Below, one piece after another: positions 42,311 through 51,082 of a stretch of 64,000 nucleotides of DNA. Each line of letters begins with the position of its first letter. Within the stretch, counting starts at the first letter, position 1. Under the pieces are notes generated by a model that was given only the letters and a program-made list of their open reading frames with translations, was not told the DNA's origin and ran no database searches. This DNA comes from CAVRXQ01 sp963849105 (GTDB lineage Bacteria; Actinomycetota; Acidimicrobiia; Acidimicrobiales; Bog-793), in NCBI GenBank assembly GCA_963849105.1, contig CAWKGD010000003.1:682001-746000 (forward strand), given 5' to 3'. Both the position numbers and the translations under genes were made by a program.

Positions 42311-42930
42311 GCAACTTCTTACATCCACTGTTGTCACTCGGCGGCGCAGCGGCGTACGCGCTCGTCGCCGGGTTGTGCTTCGGCGAGGCGGCGCTGTTCA
42401 TTGGATTCGTCCTGCCGGGAGAGACGGCGGTCATCCTCGGCGGGGTTCTCGCGTCCGAGCACCGCGTCAGTCTCGCCGGCATGTGCGCGGTCGCCGTCGG
42501 CTGCGCAATCGCCGGTGACTCCGTCGGATTCGAGGTCGGGCGCCTCTTCGGGCCGTTCTTGTTGCGTCACCGTCCACTGAAGGGTCGTCGCGGCGTCGCC
42601 CGCACACGGGCGTTCGTCGAATCCCACGGCGCGCTCGGGGTCTTCCTCGGTCGCTTTACGGCGGTTTTCCGCGCGCTCGTTCCTGGCATCGCGGGGATGT
42701 CGGGAATGAACTACCCGAGATTCCTCTTGGCGAACGCCGCTGGCGGACTTATCTGGGGGCTCGGGTACACGATCGCCGGATACGAGGTCGGAAAGGGGTA
42801 CGCGAGGGTCGTCACCTACGGGACCTACGTTTCGAGCTCCATCATCGGCGCGGCGGCGATCGCCCTTGTCATCTTCCTCGTCTGGCGCCGCCGCCGTGAG
42901 CGCGCGAAAGACGCTGAGCAGGCGATTTAG
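42307..42930 (+). CDS. DedA-family membrane protein
   Basis: A 207-residue membrane protein of the DedA/SNARE-associated family. Hallmarks are FIGFVLPGETAVILGGVLA, the helical AIAGDSVGFEVGRLFG and LGRFTAVFRALVPGIAGMSG, where the conserved Arg is present, then MNYPRFLLANAAGGLIWG. DedA proteins are implicated in undecaprenyl phosphate or phospholipid recycling across the membrane. GTG 42307 fits the family N-terminus and overlaps the stop of a short upstream mini-ORF. It ends about 100 bp before the peroxiredoxin gene. Confidence 0.88.
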   Translation: MSNFLHPLLSLGGAAAYALVAGLCFGEAALFIGFVLPGETAVILGGVLASEHRVSLAGMCAVAVGCAIAGDSVGFEVGRLFGPFLLRHRPLKGRRGVARTRAFVESHGALGVFLGRFTAVFRALVPGIAGMSGMNYPRFLLANAAGGLIWGLGYTIAGYEVGKGYARVVTYGTYVSSSIIGAAAIALVIFLVWRRRRERAKDAEQAI

Positions 42931-42947
42931 AATTTCGATCGAATTGG

Positions 42948-42974
42948 TTGACAATCAAAACCGGCCGTTAAGCT
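42948..42974 (+). promoter_or_regulatory. Promoter of the peroxiredoxin gene
   Basis: A perfect TTGACA (42948-42953) is followed after 15 nt by TAAGCT (42969-42974). The spacing is a little short, but the -35 is exact and the position, about 60 nt before the start codon, is suitable. The local AT content is well above the surroundings. Confidence 0.55.
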
Positions 42975-43031
42975 CACCGCGAATCCCGGAGGCGACGGTT
43001 GGAACACCGCCTGATTGGCGGAAGGAGAAAC

Positions 43032-43667
43032 ATGGCCCTGCAACTCGGTGACACCGCGCCGGACTTCACGGCGGACTCGACCGAAGGCGAGATCAATCTC
43101 TACCAGTACCTCGGCGGCGGTTGGGGAATCCTCTTTTCGCACCCGAAGGATTTCACCCCGGTCTGCACGACCGAGCTCGGCGAGGTGGCGAAACTGAAGG
43201 ACGAGTTCAGCAAGAGAAACACGAAGGTCCTCGGGGTTTCGGTCGACCCCGTCGCCTCCCACAACGAGTGGAAGGGCGACATCAAAGACGCCACCGGCCA
43301 GACGCTGAACTACCCGTTGCTCGGTGACGAGGACCACACGATCTCGGACCTGTACGGAATGATCCATCCGAACGCGAGCGACACCCTGACGGTGCGCACG
43401 GTCTTCATCATCGGCCCGGACAAGAAGATCAAGCTGATGATCACGTATCCGGCCAGCACCGGGCGTAACTTCAACGAGATCCTGCGCGTGCTCGACTCGT
43501 TGCAGCTGACGGCGAACTACTCGGTATCGACGCCGGTGAACTGGAACGATGGCGAAGAGGTGATCATCGCTCCGGCGATTTCCGACACCGACGCGAAGGA
43601 GAAGTTCCCGAAGGGATTCCGGACAGTGAAGTCGTACCTGCGCTTCACCCCGCAGCCGAATCGCTGA
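43032..43667 (+). CDS. 1-Cys peroxiredoxin (Prx6 type)
   Basis: Reduces peroxides in the cytoplasm. The 211-residue protein has the peroxidatic Cys45 in SHPKDFTPVCTTELGEVAKL and the Prx6-type C-terminal domain (PVNWNDGEEVIIAPAISD and FRTVKSYLRFTPQP). No resolving cysteine is evident, so recycling would need an external thiol. ATG 43032 has GGAAGGAG upstream. It is an own transcription unit with a promoter before and a strong hairpin after it. Confidence 0.93.
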   Translation: MALQLGDTAPDFTADSTEGEINLYQYLGGGWGILFSHPKDFTPVCTTELGEVAKLKDEFSKRNTKVLGVSVDPVASHNEWKGDIKDATGQTLNYPLLGDEDHTISDLYGMIHPNASDTLTVRTVFIIGPDKKIKLMITYPASTGRNFNEILRVLDSLQLTANYSVSTPVNWNDGEEVIIAPAISDTDAKEKFPKGFRTVKSYLRFTPQPNR

Positions 43668-43687
43668 TCAGGCGGCACTCCTTTCTC

Positions 43688-43719
43688 GACGACGCCGGCG
43701 CTCGTGCGCCGGCGTCGTC
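43688..43719 (+). terminator. GC-rich hairpin after the peroxiredoxin gene
   Basis: GACGACGCCGGCGC and GCGCCGGCGTCGTC form a perfect 14-bp stem with a TCGT loop, beginning 20 nt after the stop codon. No T-run follows, as is common for actinobacterial hairpin terminators. Confidence 0.6.
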
Positions 43720-43761
43720 GCGTTCCGGCCGCATCGGGGAGCGCCAGGTACCATCGCCCTG

Positions 43762-45177
43762 GTGCGTCGCGTCCTTCGGACCTCTTTGGATCGCGCGCTC
43801 GCGGCGCCGGCGGTCGGGAAAGACGCCTTTTTGTACGGCGGCTCGATGGTGTTCGCGCTCGTCACGGCCGTTGTCGCGGTCTCGGCGGATTACCGCGACT
43901 GGGGCGAGATGGCGGCGATCGCCTACGGACTGGCGTGCGTGGTGTGCCTCGTCGCGCTCGCCTTCTCGCGCGGTGGGCAGCTTTCGTCGGTTCGGGTCGG
44001 ACAGCTGCGGCGGTTGGTTGTCGTCGGGGTGCTCGCCGGTGCGGTCGTCGCTCCGCTCATCTCCGAGCTCGTCTGGCGCGCCGAGGCGCTTCCGGGTCAG
44101 CACGCGCAAGCCGAGGTGGCGGTCGTTGAACGGGCGGGGGACCGCCTCGCCGCCGGCGCCAACCCGTATCTCAATCACCCGACGACGGTCGGCATCTCTC
44201 CGTCGAGCGACGCGAAGGCGATCGACGCCGGCTCGTACTACCCGTACCTGCCCGGCATGGTGCCGTTCGGTCTTTTGAACGCGACGTCGTGGCCGAAAGA
44301 ACTCGGCGACGCACGAGTCTCGCTGACGGTCTTCACCTTGGCGGTCGCCGCGCTGGCCCTCGGGTTCGCGGCGAAGGGCGCGAGTGTCGGTCGACGCGGG
44401 CGGGTGCTCCAGTTTCTCGTCATCTTGCCTTCCGGTGCGCTGCCGATCGCGACGGGCGGCGACGACATGCCGGTGATCGCGCTGATGCTGCTCGGTCTGG
44501 TGCTTGCGGCGACGCGGCGCCCCGTACTCGCCGGTCTCGTCCTCGGCTGCGCGGCGACGCTGAAGTTCACCGCCTGGCCGGTGTTGTTGTTGCTGATCCT
44601 CGCGGCGCGCGATCGCGACGGTCGGCCCGCCGGACTCCGCTACACGCTGTCGGCCACCGCCGTGTTCCTGCCGATCGTCGCCGTCGGCGCGGCACCGAAC
44701 CCCGCAGCGTTCTTCGTCAACGTCGTGAAGTTCCCACTCGGGATCGCCAAGGTGCACTCGCCGGCCGCGAGCCCGCTCGTGGGCGAGGTGCTCGTCTCGA
44801 TCTTTCCGCACGACCGCCGCGCGATCACCTTCGCGTTGCTCGGCGTTGGCCTCGTGCTCGTCGCGTACGGCTTGAAGCGCCTCACGCCGCGCACTCCCGC
44901 ACAGGTCGCTCGGTTCACGGCATGGGTGCTGCTGCTCGCGACGGTGCTCTTGCCGGCAACGCGCTTTGGCTACCTCATCTATCCGGCAGACCTTTTCGTG
45001 TTCGCGTACCTGCTCGACGCGCTGCAGTTGACCGCCGCAACGGCGGAGGGCTACTCGGCGTCATTGACCTCGAACAGTGTCAAAGCGACGGTGCTTGCCG
45101 CTGCGACGCTGGCGCCGCCGAGCGCTGGACTGAGCGAGGTCGTGGCGCGGTTCACGACGACCCCGACCTCCCAGTAA
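43762..45177 (+). CDS. Multi-pass membrane protein, GT87-like glycosyltransferase candidate
   Basis: A 471-residue protein with about ten hydrophobic segments. Between helices 3 and 4 a loop with GDRLAAGANPYLNHP and YYPYLPGMVPFG resembles the DUF2029/GT87 mannosyltransferases that use polyprenyl-phosphate sugars; the ILPSGALPIATGGDD stretch is also typical of that fold class. GTG 43762 follows TACCAT by 7 nt (43749-43754), a leaderless pattern. The last 42 codons run antisense through the end of the convergent gene at 45051, so the true end of the protein may differ. Function assigned from overall layout only. Confidence 0.68.
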   Translation: MRRVLRTSLDRALAAPAVGKDAFLYGGSMVFALVTAVVAVSADYRDWGEMAAIAYGLACVVCLVALAFSRGGQLSSVRVGQLRRLVVVGVLAGAVVAPLISELVWRAEALPGQHAQAEVAVVERAGDRLAAGANPYLNHPTTVGISPSSDAKAIDAGSYYPYLPGMVPFGLLNATSWPKELGDARVSLTVFTLAVAALALGFAAKGASVGRRGRVLQFLVILPSGALPIATGGDDMPVIALMLLGLVLAATRRPVLAGLVLGCAATLKFTAWPVLLLLILAARDRDGRPAGLRYTLSATAVFLPIVAVGAAPNPAAFFVNVVKFPLGIAKVHSPAASPLVGEVLVSIFPHDRRAITFALLGVGLVLVAYGLKRLTPRTPAQVARFTAWVLLLATVLLPATRFGYLIYPADLFVFAYLLDALQLTAATAEGYSASLTSNSVKATVLAAATLAPPSAGLSEVVARFTTTPTSQ

Positions 45178-45695
45178 AAGCCGTCCGAGCTCGGGCGCTC
45201 GCCGAGCAGCTCGGTGCCGCTGTTGCCGAGCGCGGAGCTGCTGCGGTCCGTCCATCCGAGCGCGCGCAACTCGTCGCGGTAGAAGGTAACGACGCGTGAG
45301 GGGCTGGCGTCGACGCGGATCACGACCTTCGAGTCGTACAACTCGACGCCACCGCCGACGTAGGAGGCATCGGCGAGGCGTGAGCCGGCGGGCACGACGA
45401 GGGCGGACAAGACGTCGGTCGGCGGTTCGCCGCCGCTCGTCACCGCCTTGAAGTCCGCGATGGCCGACGCCGTCGAAAGCTCGGTGTGGCCGACCGCGAC
45501 GCCGGGGTGGGTGGCCGGCGCCGGCGGGCCGCTCGTCCCGACGAGGGCGAAGACCGCGCCGACGACCGAGATCCCGACCGCCAGGCCGACCACGACGAGG
45601 GCGGGTCCGAGACGCGGGCGCCCCCCGGCGAAGACGGCGGCGCGGCCGTTTGGCACCGGTGGGTTGTCGAGCAATGACGGATCGGCTGAGGACAT
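45051..45695 (-). CDS. Membrane-anchored extracytoplasmic protein of unknown function
   Basis: A 214-residue protein. A short cytoplasmic start is followed by one membrane helix (about 31-52, LVVVGLAVGISVVGAVFALV), a Pro/Ala linker and a soluble outer domain of about 140 residues with VIRVDASPSRVVTFYRDELR and GFYWEVGVVVNRATTS. I do not recognise the family. It is divergent from relA and its 3' end overlaps the GT87-like gene by 127 bp. Codon use looks like real coding sequence, so both overlapping genes are retained. Confidence 0.7.
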   Translation of the reverse strand: MSSADPSLLDNPPVPNGRAAVFAGGRPRLGPALVVVGLAVGISVVGAVFALVGTSGPPAPATHPGVAVGHTELSTASAIADFKAVTSGGEPPTDVLSALVVPAGSRLADASYVGGGVELYDSKVVIRVDASPSRVVTFYRDELRALGWTDRSSSALGNSGTELLGERPSSDGFYWEVGVVVNRATTSLSPALGGASVAAASTVALTLFEVNDAE

Positions 45696-45766
45696 CAGGC
45701 TGTCATTCGGGCTTTGCGGGCCGCGTCGACCAGCGGTCCGACCAGGTCACGACGGTAGCCTGTGTC

Positions 45767-48038
45767 ATGGATCAGGTGATCCCGCCGGCCCGCTATCACC
45801 TCGACGTGCCGACCGCGGTTCTCGCCGCGAGGAACTCCCACCCGGTGCGATCTCGGTCGAGCCGCTCCTCGACACCCTCCGCTCGCTGCATCCAGATGCC
45901 GACACGACGGTCGTACGACGCGCGCACGACCTCGCGAGAAGAGCGCACGAGGGCCAGTTGCGGCTGTCGGGCGAGCCGTACCTGACGCACACGATCGCCG
46001 TTGCGACGATCGTTGCTGAGTTGGGCCTCGACGAGACGAGCGTCGCCGCCGCTCTCTTGCACGACGTCGTCGAGGACACGCCGGTATCGATCGGGGAGAT
46101 CGAATCGTCCTTTGGGACGGTCATCGCGCAGATCGTCGACGGTGTGACCAAGCTCGATCGGCTGAACTTCTCGACGAAAGAGGCTCAGCAGGCGGCGACG
46201 ATCCGCAAGATGGTTATCGCGATGTCGAAGGACTGGCGCGTCCTTGTCATCAAGCTCGCCGACCGGCTGCACAACATGCGGACGATCGACGTCATGCCGG
46301 AGTGGAAGCAGCGCCGGACCGCGCAACAGACCCTCGACGTCTACGCGCCCTCGCGCACCGTCTCGGCATCCAGCAGATCAAGTGGCAACTCGAAGACCTT
46401 TCCTTCCGGGCCCTGCAGCCGAAGGTCTACGACGAGATCGCGCAAATGGTGGCGACGCGCGCGCCCAGCCGCGAACAGGAGGTCGCGGAAGTCGTTGAGC
46501 AGATGAAGCTGCGTCTTTCGGCACTCGGCATTCAAGCGACGGTCACCGGACGACCGAAACACCTGTGGAGTATCTACGAAAAGATGGTCGTGCGGAACAA
46601 GGAGTTTGACGAGATCAACGACCTCGTCGGCATCCGGGTCATCGTCGACACCGAAAAGGACTGTTGGGCGGCGCTAGGCGCCGTGCACGCCGCCTGGCCG
46701 CCGGTGCAAGGTCGCTTCAAGGACTACATCAACTCGCCGAAGTTCAACTTGTACCAGTCGCTGCACACGACCGTGATCGGGCCGGGTGGCAAAGCACTCG
46801 AGATCCAGATCCGGACGATGGCGATGCACCTGCGTGCCGAGCACGGCATCGCCGCGCACTGGGGCTACAAGGAGGGCGGCCGGCGCTCAGGGACGCATGT
46901 CTCCGAGATCGAGTGGCTGCAGCGGCTCGTCGATTGGGAGCGGGACGTCCCCGACGACCCGATCGAGTTCTTGGAGACCTTGAAGCTCGATCTCGAACAA
47001 GACGAGGTGTACGTCTTCACGCCGAAGGGCGAGATCATGACGCTGCCGACCGGCGCGACGCCCGTTGACTTCGCTTACTCCATCCACACCGAGGTCGGTC
47101 ACCGTTGCATCGGAGCGCGCGTCAACGGTCGACTGGCGCCACTGGACGCGAAGCTGCAGTCCGGCGACACCGTCGAGATCCTGACCTCAAAGCTCGCAAC
47201 GGCGGGTCCGTCGAAAGACTGGCTGAAGATCGTCGCCTCGCCCCGCGCCCGCAACAAGATCCGCCAGTGGTTCTCGCGCGAACGGCGCGAGGACGCGATT
47301 GACAACGGCCGCGAGGAGCTCACGAAGGCGCTGCGGCGCGAAGGGCTGCCGACCCAGCGCCTCTACGCCTCGGGAGCGGTGGAGGAACTGGCGAAGGCGT
47401 TTGGCTTCGATCTCGACGCGTTCTACGCGGCGATCGGTGAGGGGCACATCTCTGGTCGCGCGGCGGTCGCGCGGCTGCGTCGCGACATCCTGTCGGAGTC
47501 CGAAGAGCAACTGCCGACGACCGTGCTGCAGACCCGCCGGCCGTCGTCGAGAAAGTCGACCGGTGTTTTCGTCGAAGGACTCGACGACGTGTTGGTCCGG
47601 CTGTCGTCGTGCTGCACCCCGGTGCCGGGGGACCGCATCGTCGGGTTCGTCACCCGCGGCCGCGGCGTGTCGGTGCACCGCGCCGACTGCGTGAACGCGA
47701 TCACGCTCGATAGCGCGGCGCGAGAGCGTTTGATCGAAGTCGAGTGGGACCAAGCGCAATCGGGCCGGCACACGGCTTCGATCGCCGTCGAAGCGCTTGA
47801 TCGCGCGCAATTGCTTGCTGATGTCGCCCGCGCGCTCGCGGAGCAGAACGTCGGCATCATCTCGGTGTCCGCAGAAAGCACGCCAGATAGGGTGAGCCAC
47901 ATGCGCTTTGAGTGTGAGCTCGCCGACACCGAGCATCTGGAAGCGGTGCTCGCGTCGCTGCGGCGCGTGGAAGGCGTCTACGACGCCTTCCGGTTGTTGC
48001 CCGGCAAGAACAAGACAGCGCGCGCCCAGAACCGGTGA
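45767..48038 (+). CDS. relA: Bifunctional (p)ppGpp synthetase/hydrolase RelA/SpoT, frame interrupted
   Basis: Makes and degrades (p)ppGpp in the stringent response. The HD hydrolase domain (LLHDVVEDT), synthetase domain (VGIRVIVDTEKDCW, RFKDYINSPKFNLYQSLHTT), TGS domain (VYVFTPKGEIMTLPTGATPV) and C-terminal ACT domain are all present. The frame breaks at 46348-46350: adding one C to the CCC run joins LDVYAP to LAHRLGIQQIKWQ. The N-terminus is also odd: the HD frame has no usable ATG, GTG or TTG nearby. The best start, ATG 45767 (5 nt after TAGCCT), lies in a neighbouring frame, which needs one more base lost between about 45815 and 45845. Restored length is about 757 residues, normal for Rel. 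Sequence errors are likelier than inactivation. GTGA overlap with hisS. Confidence 0.85.
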
Positions 48039-49297
48039 GCGCCTTCAAGGCGCCGACTGGGACCCACGACCTACTACCCCCAGCAAGCGCCCGCGCCGAA
48101 TCCTGCGTCGCACGCTTCGCATCGCTCGCCCGCCGCGGCGGGTACGGCTTGTTGAGCTCGCCGATGTTCGAAGACGCCGAGGTGTTCCGACGCAGCTCCG
48201 GAGAGTCGAGCGAGGTCGTCTCGAAGGAGATGTACGAGTTCGACGACAAGGGCGGTCGCCATCTCGCCCTGCGCCCCGAAGGCACGGCGTCGGTCGTGCG
48301 GGCGTTCATCGAACACAACCCGCAGGTGCCGTGGAAGATCTGGTACCTCACTCCGATCTTCCGTTACGAGCGCCCGCAGGCCGGGCGATATCGCCAGCAC
48401 CATCAGCTCGGCATCGAGGTGATCGGGACCGAGGATCCTGACGTCGATGCCGAAGTGATCGCGCTTGGCAACGATTATCTGGACGCGCTCGGGTTGTCGC
48501 GCGTCTCCCTCGGAGTGAACTCGCTCGGCGACGACGCCTGCATGCCCGGCTACCGCGAGGCGCTCATCGCCTACCTCGCCGCGCACGAAAACGAGCTGTG
48601 CGATGAGCACCGGACGCGCTATCGGGAGAACCCGCTGCGCGTCCTTGACTGCAAGAAGTCGGAGTGCATCCGGGTCCGCGACGATGCGCCGAGACTTTCC
48701 GACGCGTGGTGCGGGCCGTGTCGCGAGCACTTCGCGCGCGTCACCGAGGGCCTCGATGCAGCGGGAATGGCGTGGCGCCAGGACGACTTTCTCGTGCGCG
48801 GGCTCGACTACTACACGCGCACGACCTTTGAGTTCGCGGCCGAGTCGCTGGACGCGGCCCAGAACGTCGTCCTCGCCGGCGGTCGCTACGACAAGTTGTC
48901 GTCGATGCTGGGGGGTAAAGACGCCGCCGGGATCGGCTTCGGGAGCGGTCTCGAGCGGGTGCTGCTCGCCTGCGACGCTGAGGGCGCGCTGCGCGATGAG
49001 GCGACCGCACCCGACGTCTTCGTTGTCGACGTCACTGGGGGCCGCCTGGCGCGCGACGTCTCTCGGGCGCTGCGGAGGGCGGGATTCGTTGCTGAGCGCG
49101 CCTATGACGGGCGGTCGATGAAGGCGCAGTTGAGGCTGGCCGATCGTTCCGGCGCCAAGCTGGCGGCGATCTTCGGCGCCGAGGAAGAGGGCAACGGAAC
49201 CGTCACGTTGCGGGACCTGCGCGGCGACGACCCCGGTAAACAGGAAACGATGCCGCGCGAAGAGCTCGAGCAGGCGGTGCGGGCGTGGGGATCGTGA
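48035..49297 (+). CDS. hisS: Histidyl-tRNA synthetase
   Basis: Class II aminoacyl-tRNA synthetase of 420 residues, normal bacterial size. Motif 2 region is TPIFRYERPQAGRYRQHHQ, the histidine-specific motif LVRGLDYYTRTTFEF is intact, AGGRYDKL follows, motif 3 is IGFGSGLERVLLA, and the C-terminal anticodon-binding domain is present. GTG 48035 overlaps the relA stop (GTGA), and its own stop overlaps the aspS GTG (GTGA), so relA-hisS-aspS are coupled. Confidence 0.96.
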   Translation: MSAFKAPTGTHDLLPPASARAESCVARFASLARRGGYGLLSSPMFEDAEVFRRSSGESSEVVSKEMYEFDDKGGRHLALRPEGTASVVRAFIEHNPQVPWKIWYLTPIFRYERPQAGRYRQHHQLGIEVIGTEDPDVDAEVIALGNDYLDALGLSRVSLGVNSLGDDACMPGYREALIAYLAAHENELCDEHRTRYRENPLRVLDCKKSECIRVRDDAPRLSDAWCGPCREHFARVTEGLDAAGMAWRQDDFLVRGLDYYTRTTFEFAAESLDAAQNVVLAGGRYDKLSSMLGGKDAAGIGFGSGLERVLLACDAEGALRDEATAPDVFVVDVTGGRLARDVSRALRRAGFVAERAYDGRSMKAQLRLADRSGAKLAAIFGAEEEGNGTVTLRDLRGDDPGKQETMPREELEQAVRAWGS

Positions 49298-51075
49298 CCG
49301 CCGAAGCCCGCGGGATGCGGACGCGCTACTGCGGCACGCTGCGCAGAGACGACGTCGGAGAAGAGATCGCGCTCTGTGGCTGGGTGGCGCGCCGGCGCGA
49401 GCACGGAGAGCATCTTGCGTTCGTCGACCTGCGCGACCACACCGGCATCGTCCAGTGCGTCGTCGACGGCGCGCACGCGATCAAACCGGAGTATGCGCTG
49501 CGCATCGTCGGCGTGGTGCGCGAGCGTCCGGAAGGAACGGTGAACCCGGAGCTTGCGACCGGCGAGGTCGAAGTCGCCAACTGCCGGATCGAGGTGCTCG
49601 CGGCCTCCGAGACGCCACCGTTCCAGCTCGACGAGCGCACGGAGGTCGACGAGGCTCTTCGCCTCCGCTACCGCTACCTCGATCTCCGCACCGAGCGGAT
49701 GCAGAAGAACCTGCGCGTGCGCGCGGCGGTGAACGTGGCGATCCGGCGCACGATGGAACGGCTGGGTTTTGTCGAGATCGAGACACCGCTCTTGTGGACG
49801 CCGACCCCGGAAGGTGCACGCGAGTTCGCTGTCCCGTCGCGCTTGCAGCGGGGGTCGTTCTACGCACTGCCGCAGAGCCCGCAGATCGCGAAGCAGCTCT
49901 CTATGATCGGCGGCGTCGATCGCTACTACCAGATCGCGCGTTGCATGCGCGACGAAGACCCGCGTGCCGACCGCCAGTTCGAGTTCACCCAGCTGGACGT
50001 CGAAGCGAGCTTCGTCGGCCAAGACGAAATCCTCTATTTCGTCACCGAAGCGATGATCGAGGCGACCGAGGCGGCGACCGGTATTCGCCCGGATCCGTTC
50101 GCCACAATGACGTGGTCCGAAGCGATCGACCGCTACGGCTCCGATAAGCCGGATCTGCGCTTCGGGATGGAGATCTGCGATCTCACCGAAGTCTTCGCGG
50201 CGACTGAGTTCAAGGCGTTCCGCCGCGAAGCGGTGCGGGCGATCGTCGTCGACGGCGGCGCCGCGTTCTCGCGGGCACGCCTCGATGAGCTCATCGAGCG
50301 GGCGAAGCAACTCGGTGCCGGGGGTCTCGTGTGGATGCGCGTCCGAGGCGAGCCGTTGTCGATCGAGTCGCCGGTCGACAGGTTCCTTGCCGACGACGAG
50401 CGCAAGCGCGTTTTGGCCGCGACCGGCGCGTCGGACGGCGCGCTGATCCTCGTCGTCGCCGACGAGCGCCGTCGGGCGTCCGAGGTGCTCGGCCAATTGC
50501 GCGTCGACCTCGGCCGCCCGCCGATGGGCGAAGGTCCGTTTCGGTTCTGCTGGGTCGTCGACTTCCCGCTCTTTGACGGCTTCGACGAGAACGGCAACCC
50601 CGCCGCCGCGCACCACCCGTTCACGATGCCGTACGTCGAGGATTTTGATCGCATCGAGGACGACCCCTTCTCGGTGCGCGCCCGCTCGTACGACCTCGTC
50701 CTGAACGGCTGGGAGCTCGGTTCGGGGAGCATCCGCATCACGGAACCGGCGCTGCAGCGGCGGATCTTCGAGGTGTTGGGGATCTCGCCCGAGGTCGCCG
50801 AAGCGCGCTTTGGTTTCCTGCTGGACGCGTACCGCTACGGCGGTCCGCCGCACGGCGGCTTCGCCGTCGGCATCGACCGCTTCGTGGCGTGCCTGCTCGG
50901 AGAGGACAACATCCGTGAGGTGATCGCCTTCCCGAAGACCCAGTCCGGCGCCGATTTGATGACCGGCGGACCGTTGCCGCTGCCGCCCGAGCGCCTCGCC
51001 GAACTCGGGGTGCGCGTCGTCGAGAAGGAGCCCGCGCCGCCCGGCACGAACCGAGACACAGAGCGCGCCGGCTGA
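49294..51075 (+). CDS. aspS: Aspartyl-tRNA synthetase (bacterial type)
   Basis: Class IIb synthetase of about 593 residues. It has the N-terminal OB anticodon domain (EEIALCGWVARRREHG), motif 2 (QIARCMRDEDPRADRQFEFTQLDVE), the bacterial GAD insertion (about 290-400) and motif 3 (GFAVGIDRFVACLLG). GTG 49294 is chosen for the GTGA overlap with hisS; GTG 49285 and ATG 49315 are alternatives. Whether it also charges tRNA-Asn cannot be decided here, as gatCAB is not in the window. Confidence 0.95.
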   Translation: MTAEARGMRTRYCGTLRRDDVGEEIALCGWVARRREHGEHLAFVDLRDHTGIVQCVVDGAHAIKPEYALRIVGVVRERPEGTVNPELATGEVEVANCRIEVLAASETPPFQLDERTEVDEALRLRYRYLDLRTERMQKNLRVRAAVNVAIRRTMERLGFVEIETPLLWTPTPEGAREFAVPSRLQRGSFYALPQSPQIAKQLSMIGGVDRYYQIARCMRDEDPRADRQFEFTQLDVEASFVGQDEILYFVTEAMIEATEAATGIRPDPFATMTWSEAIDRYGSDKPDLRFGMEICDLTEVFAATEFKAFRREAVRAIVVDGGAAFSRARLDELIERAKQLGAGGLVWMRVRGEPLSIESPVDRFLADDERKRVLAATGASDGALILVVADERRRASEVLGQLRVDLGRPPMGEGPFRFCWVVDFPLFDGFDENGNPAAAHHPFTMPYVEDFDRIEDDPFSVRARSYDLVLNGWELGSGSIRITEPALQRRIFEVLGISPEVAEARFGFLLDAYRYGGPPHGGFAVGIDRFVACLLGEDNIREVIAFPKTQSGADLMTGGPLPLPPERLAELGVRVVEKEPAPPGTNRDTERAG

Positions 51076-51082
51076 CCCGCCG

